From positions 1 through 9,355 of the forward strand of contig JAEKMB010000100.1 of assembly GCA_019508105.1 (NCBI GenBank): a DNA stretch of 9,355 nt, given 5' to 3'. Under the pieces are notes generated by a model. It had not been told where the DNA came from. It searched no databases and saw only the letters and a list, made by a program, of their open reading frames with translations. Positions 8,001-9,355 of this stretch are shown here, in pieces. Position numbers and translations under genes: made by a program. This stretch comes from Alphaproteobacteria bacterium. GTDB lineage: Bacteria; Pseudomonadota; Alphaproteobacteria; Micropepsales; Micropepsaceae. Within the stretch, counting starts at the first letter, position 1; each line of letters begins with the position of its first letter.

Positions 8001-8355
8001 CCAGATAAGGCTCCAGTTCGGCTTTCAGTTCGGGCGCATAATGGAAAGGAAATTTCTCCGCCTCCGGCTCCAGGAAGAAGTCGAAAGGATTGATCACCTC
8101 CATGTCCACTGTCAGATCGACGCTGACGGTGAAGTGATCGGTCTTTTCCGGAAATACCACCCGCGCCAGCCAGTTGGATTGCGGATCCTGCTGCCAGTTG
8201 AGGAAGTGCTCCGCAGGCTCGATCTTCAGCGAATAGGCCACCAGCTTGGCGCGGCTGTGTGGCGCGGGCCTAAGGCGTATAGTCTGCGCACCCAGGGTGA
8301 TTTGCCGGTCGTACCGGTAGCGGGTGACATGACGGAGGGCGGCCTGAATGCTCAT
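5050..8355 (-). CDS. Transglutaminase-like protein fused to a DUF2126 putative amidoligase, first gene of the operon
   Basis: This 1101-aa protein is of the usual length for its family. Residues about 3-90 form the bacterial transglutaminase N-terminal region (VTRYRYDRQITLGAQTIRLRP). The thiol-enzyme core is at about 165-250 with C180 in GSCRDSAW, H229 in LHAWCEVY and D245 in GWVGLDPTSG. From about residue 300 to the end it matches DUF2126, annotated as a putative amidoligase with a glutamine-synthetase-like fold: MGGEPTFVS from 329, HTGTGGGNHIVVG from 712, E821 and K826 in TEICIDKLYSP, and VEFRGFEMPPH at 840-850. A proline-rich stretch at 537-562 and a Gly/Asn/His stretch after it may be a flexible linker. 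Expected role: ATP-dependent amide bond formation combined with a transglutaminase-type step, substrate unknown. AAGGAC at 8361-8366 supports the ATG at 8355. Confidence 0.93.
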   Translation of the reverse strand: MSIQAALRHVTRYRYDRQITLGAQTIRLRPAPHSRAKLVAYSLKIEPAEHFLNWQQDPQSNWLARVVFPEKTDHFTVSVDLTVDMEVINPFDFFLEPEAEKFPFHYAPELKAELEPYLATTDFGPAFKRYLDAIPREQKQTTNFIFDLNAQLSRDIGYLIRMEPGIQTPEDTLCKASGSCRDSAWLLVNLLRHLGLAARFTSGYLIQLKPDVKALDGPSGTDKDFTDLHAWCEVYLPGAGWVGLDPTSGLFAGEGHIPLACAANPTQAAPISGAVEPAEVLFDFDMSVTRIKEPPRVTKPYTGEQWAEIEKLGDAVDLVLKNHDVRLTMGGEPTFVSIDDRSGAEWHTAAVGPTKRALADTLIRRLRERFAPGGLLHYGQGKWYPGESLPRWAFALYWRTDGVPLWKSAERIAAEHKDHQPTLEDANALIGAIGKALGLDASYVIPAYEDFWHHLAQERQLAANVDPSNSKLDDPELRARLARVFERGLSRAVGYVLPVEKGLQRWLSEHWTTRSGHLFLLPGDSAIGFRLPLNSLPYVPPEARSFVPPPDPFAPLPPLDEPDKVGQGYTNGHGASRGNGHELQAPFRPLNNASVAMTVEPAVRTALTVEPRDGRICVFMPPVPGAADYFALLKAVEDATDALKLAVHIEGYPPPYDPRINVIKVTPDPGVIEVNIHPAKSWREQVDITKVLYEEATACRLSAEKFLLDGRHTGTGGGNHIVVGAQTPPDSPFLRRPDMLKSIIAYWQNHPSLSYLFSGLFIGPTSQAPRIDEARHDSLYELEIAFNEIPSRAAANIPPWVVDRVFRNLLADSTGNTHRTEICIDKLYSPDGPTGRLGLVEFRGFEMPPHAEMSLAQSLLLRALIARFWREPYRSNLVRWGTGLHDRFMLPHFAWADLADVVADMNAHGFAFEAEWFRPHWEFRFPRIGTVQYDGVELELRNALEPWNVMAEEGTPGGTVRFVDSSVERLEVKVSGWTPGRHKVLANGRALPLRATNRSEAVAGLRFKAWQPAHGLHPTIPAHAPLVIEIWDGWRKRALGGCTYRVAHAGGRNSEIFPVNANEAEGRRLARFEPFGFTGGMFEAALEESSPDFPYTLDLRR

Positions 8356-8360
8356 CGAAA

Positions 8361-8366
8361 GTCCTT
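8361..8366 (-). promoter_or_regulatory. Ribosome binding site of the first operon gene
   Basis: AAGGAC on the minus strand sits five bases before the ATG at 8355, at good spacing, and is one of the clearest ribosome binding sites in the window. Confidence 0.6.
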
Positions 8367-8380
8367 GTGGAGATAACTAT

Positions 8381-8412
8381 GCCGCAACTGCGAAGGTGCG
8401 GCTACAAGCCGC
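8381..8412. repeat. Two overlapping, mutually exclusive inverted repeats
   Basis: GCCGCA at 8381-8386 pairs exactly with TGCGGC at 8397-8402 around a ten-base loop. GCGGC at 8398-8402 also pairs exactly with GCCGC at 8408-8412 around the five-base loop TACAA. The two stems share 8398-8402, so only one can form at a time. They could be an operator or a leader RNA structure of the operon. In GC-rich DNA such short stems also arise by chance. Confidence 0.35.
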
Positions 8413-8487
8413 CGCGCCGCAGCCCGATTACATAGGAACGTCGTTAAAAAACGGGCGTTTCCACAGACCGGAGCGCGGTAATCCCTC

Positions 8488-9355
8488 ATGAAATTGTTCA
8501 GCTGCCAGGGCTGCGGCCAGCTTTTGTATTTTGAGAATGTGCGCTGTGAAAATTGCGGCCGGGCCTTGGGCTATCTCGCTGATATATCTGAGATTTCCGC
8601 GCTGGAGACGGCCGAAAATGGCGGTTGGACCGTCTTGGCGGCTCCCGACAAGGCGTACAAATTCTGCCTGAACTATGACGCCGGCATGTGCAACTGGATG
8701 GTCCCGGCCGATAACGAGACCGGTTTTTGCGCCGCCTGCCGCCACAACCGGGTGATCCCGGACCTGTCGGTTCCCGGCAATGACGTGCTCTGGCGCAAGA
8801 TCGAAACCGCCAAGCACCGGCTGTTCTATTCCCTGCTGCGGCTGGGCTTGCCGCTGGCAACGCGCGCCGACGATCCCCAGCACGGCCTGGCCTTCGACTT
8901 TCTGGCCGATCCGCCCGAGAGCCATGCGTCCGAGGTGATGACCGGCCATGACAATGGCTTGATCACCCTGGCGCTGAAGGAAGCCGATGACGTGACGCGC
9001 GAAAAAGTGCGCGGCGATATGGGCGAACCCTATCGCACCCTGCTGGGGCATTTCCGCCATGAGACCGGCCATTATTTCTGGGACCGGCTGGTGGCGACCA
9101 ATGAGGGCCTGCTGAACGCCTTCCGCGCCTTGTTCGGCGATGACCGCCAGGATTACCACGAAGCGCTCAAGAAACATTATGCCGAAGGCCCGCCACCGGG
9201 TTGGCAGGACAAGTTCATCTCCATGTACGCCACCACCCATCCCTGGGAGGATTTCGCCGAGACCTGGGCGCATTATCTGCACATCGTGGACACGCTGGAG
9301 ACGGCGAGCGCTTTCGGGATGAAGGTCAAGCCGCGTGCGGCGCGCGGCCATATCG
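8488..9355 (+). CDS. Zinc-ribbon metallopeptidase-like protein (COG4307, putative zinc-binding peptidase), C-terminus outside the window
   Basis: 289 codons are visible with no stop before the right edge; family members usually run some tens of residues longer. The N-terminus has a zinc ribbon with C6, C9, C20 and C23, and four further cysteines at 60, 68, 81 and 84 could form a second metal site. The catalytic motif is HETGH, with H191, E192 and H195. Downstream, PWEDFAETWAHYLH contains E254 and E258, either of which could be the third zinc ligand. No signal peptide or membrane segment is seen, so it probably acts in the cytoplasm. An in-frame TAA at 8479-8481 makes the ATG at 8488 the earliest possible start; the GGAG at 8470-8473 is rather distant. 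Divergent placement next to the amidoligase operon suggests a linked role, perhaps cleaving its product or target. Its substrate is unknown. Confidence 0.88.
   Translation, partial: MKLFSCQGCGQLLYFENVRCENCGRALGYLADISEISALETAENGGWTVLAAPDKAYKFCLNYDAGMCNWMVPADNETGFCAACRHNRVIPDLSVPGNDVLWRKIETAKHRLFYSLLRLGLPLATRADDPQHGLAFDFLADPPESHASEVMTGHDNGLITLALKEADDVTREKVRGDMGEPYRTLLGHFRHETGHYFWDRLVATNEGLLNAFRALFGDDRQDYHEALKKHYAEGPPPGWQDKFISMYATTHPWEDFAETWAHYLHIVDTLETASAFGMKVKPRAARGHI

Larger units (their letters stand above)
8356..8487. promoter_or_regulatory. Divergent control region between the amidoligase operon and the zinc peptidase gene
   Basis: This 132-base gap separates the operon head (minus) from the metallopeptidase gene (plus) and should carry both promoters. 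No convincing pair of -35 and -10 hexamers was found on either strand; a CATAGT on the minus strand at 8376-8381 is only a partial -10 match. The most visible structure is a pair of overlapping inverted repeats at 8381-8412, on the operon leader side. An A-rich tract lies at 8445-8451. Shared regulation of the two transcription units is an inference from the arrangement. Confidence 0.45.

Noticed and set aside
5020..8376. An 1118-codon open frame on the plus strand covering the whole amidoligase gene
   Set aside because: It is antisense to a protein with clear family motifs, and its translation is a Gln/His/Gly/Arg-rich mix without recognisable domains. In GC-rich genes the codon bias of the real strand removes stops from the antisense frame.
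8428..9351. A 307-codon minus-strand frame at the right end
   Set aside because: It lies opposite the zinc-ribbon/HExxH gene, which has paired cysteines and a zincin motif. The minus frame has no recognisable features.
1..9355. Mobile elements, tRNA genes, CRISPR repeats or phage remnants
   Set aside because: No transposase-like protein, long inverted or direct repeat, cloverleaf-like sequence or regular spacer pattern was found on reading; the region looks like ordinary chromosome.

Overview
The window is a high-GC, densely packed bacterial chromosome segment. Codon choice and gene content suggest an alphaproteobacterium; the lineage is an inference from style, because there is no rRNA or other phylogenetic marker here. 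No rRNA, tRNA, CRISPR array, insertion sequence or attachment site is visible, and no gene-free stretch exceeds 132 bases. Six real genes are supported, two of them cut by the window edges, plus one possible 13-codon leader ORF.

Layout. Positions 1-252 (minus) hold the N-terminal part of a ZIP-type metal transporter. After a 114-base divergent gap comes 367-1581 (plus), an exported type I phosphodiesterase/nucleotide pyrophosphatase-like (alkaline phosphatase superfamily) enzyme. It runs convergently into a three-gene minus-strand operon, and the two stop codons overlap in a shared CTAG. In transcription order the operon is: 8355-5050, a 1101-aa protein with a transglutaminase-like domain followed by a DUF2126 putative amidoligase domain; 5005-2492, an 837-aa fusion of a circularly permuted ATP-grasp with an alpha-E (DUF403) domain; and 2492-1578, a stand-alone 304-aa transglutaminase-like protein. 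Divergently from the operon head, across 132 bases, 8488-9355 (plus) begins a zinc-ribbon/HExxH metallopeptidase-like gene that runs off the right edge.

How it may work together. Two ATP-dependent ligase-type domains (ATP-grasp and glutamine-synthetase-like amidoligase), two transglutaminase-fold thiol enzymes and an alpha-helical partner domain form a gene set known from comparative genomics. It has been predicted to make or attach, and to process, a peptide or amide-linked product. Substrate and product are unknown to me. The proteasome-like Anbu peptidase often found with this set is not in the window, while a zinc peptidase sits at the operon head. The three operon genes appear linked translationally: a 2-base gap to a mini-ORF whose TAA directly abuts the GTG start of the ATP-grasp gene, then a TGATG overlap into the last gene. 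The flanking ZIP transporter and phosphodiesterase show no evident functional tie to the system.
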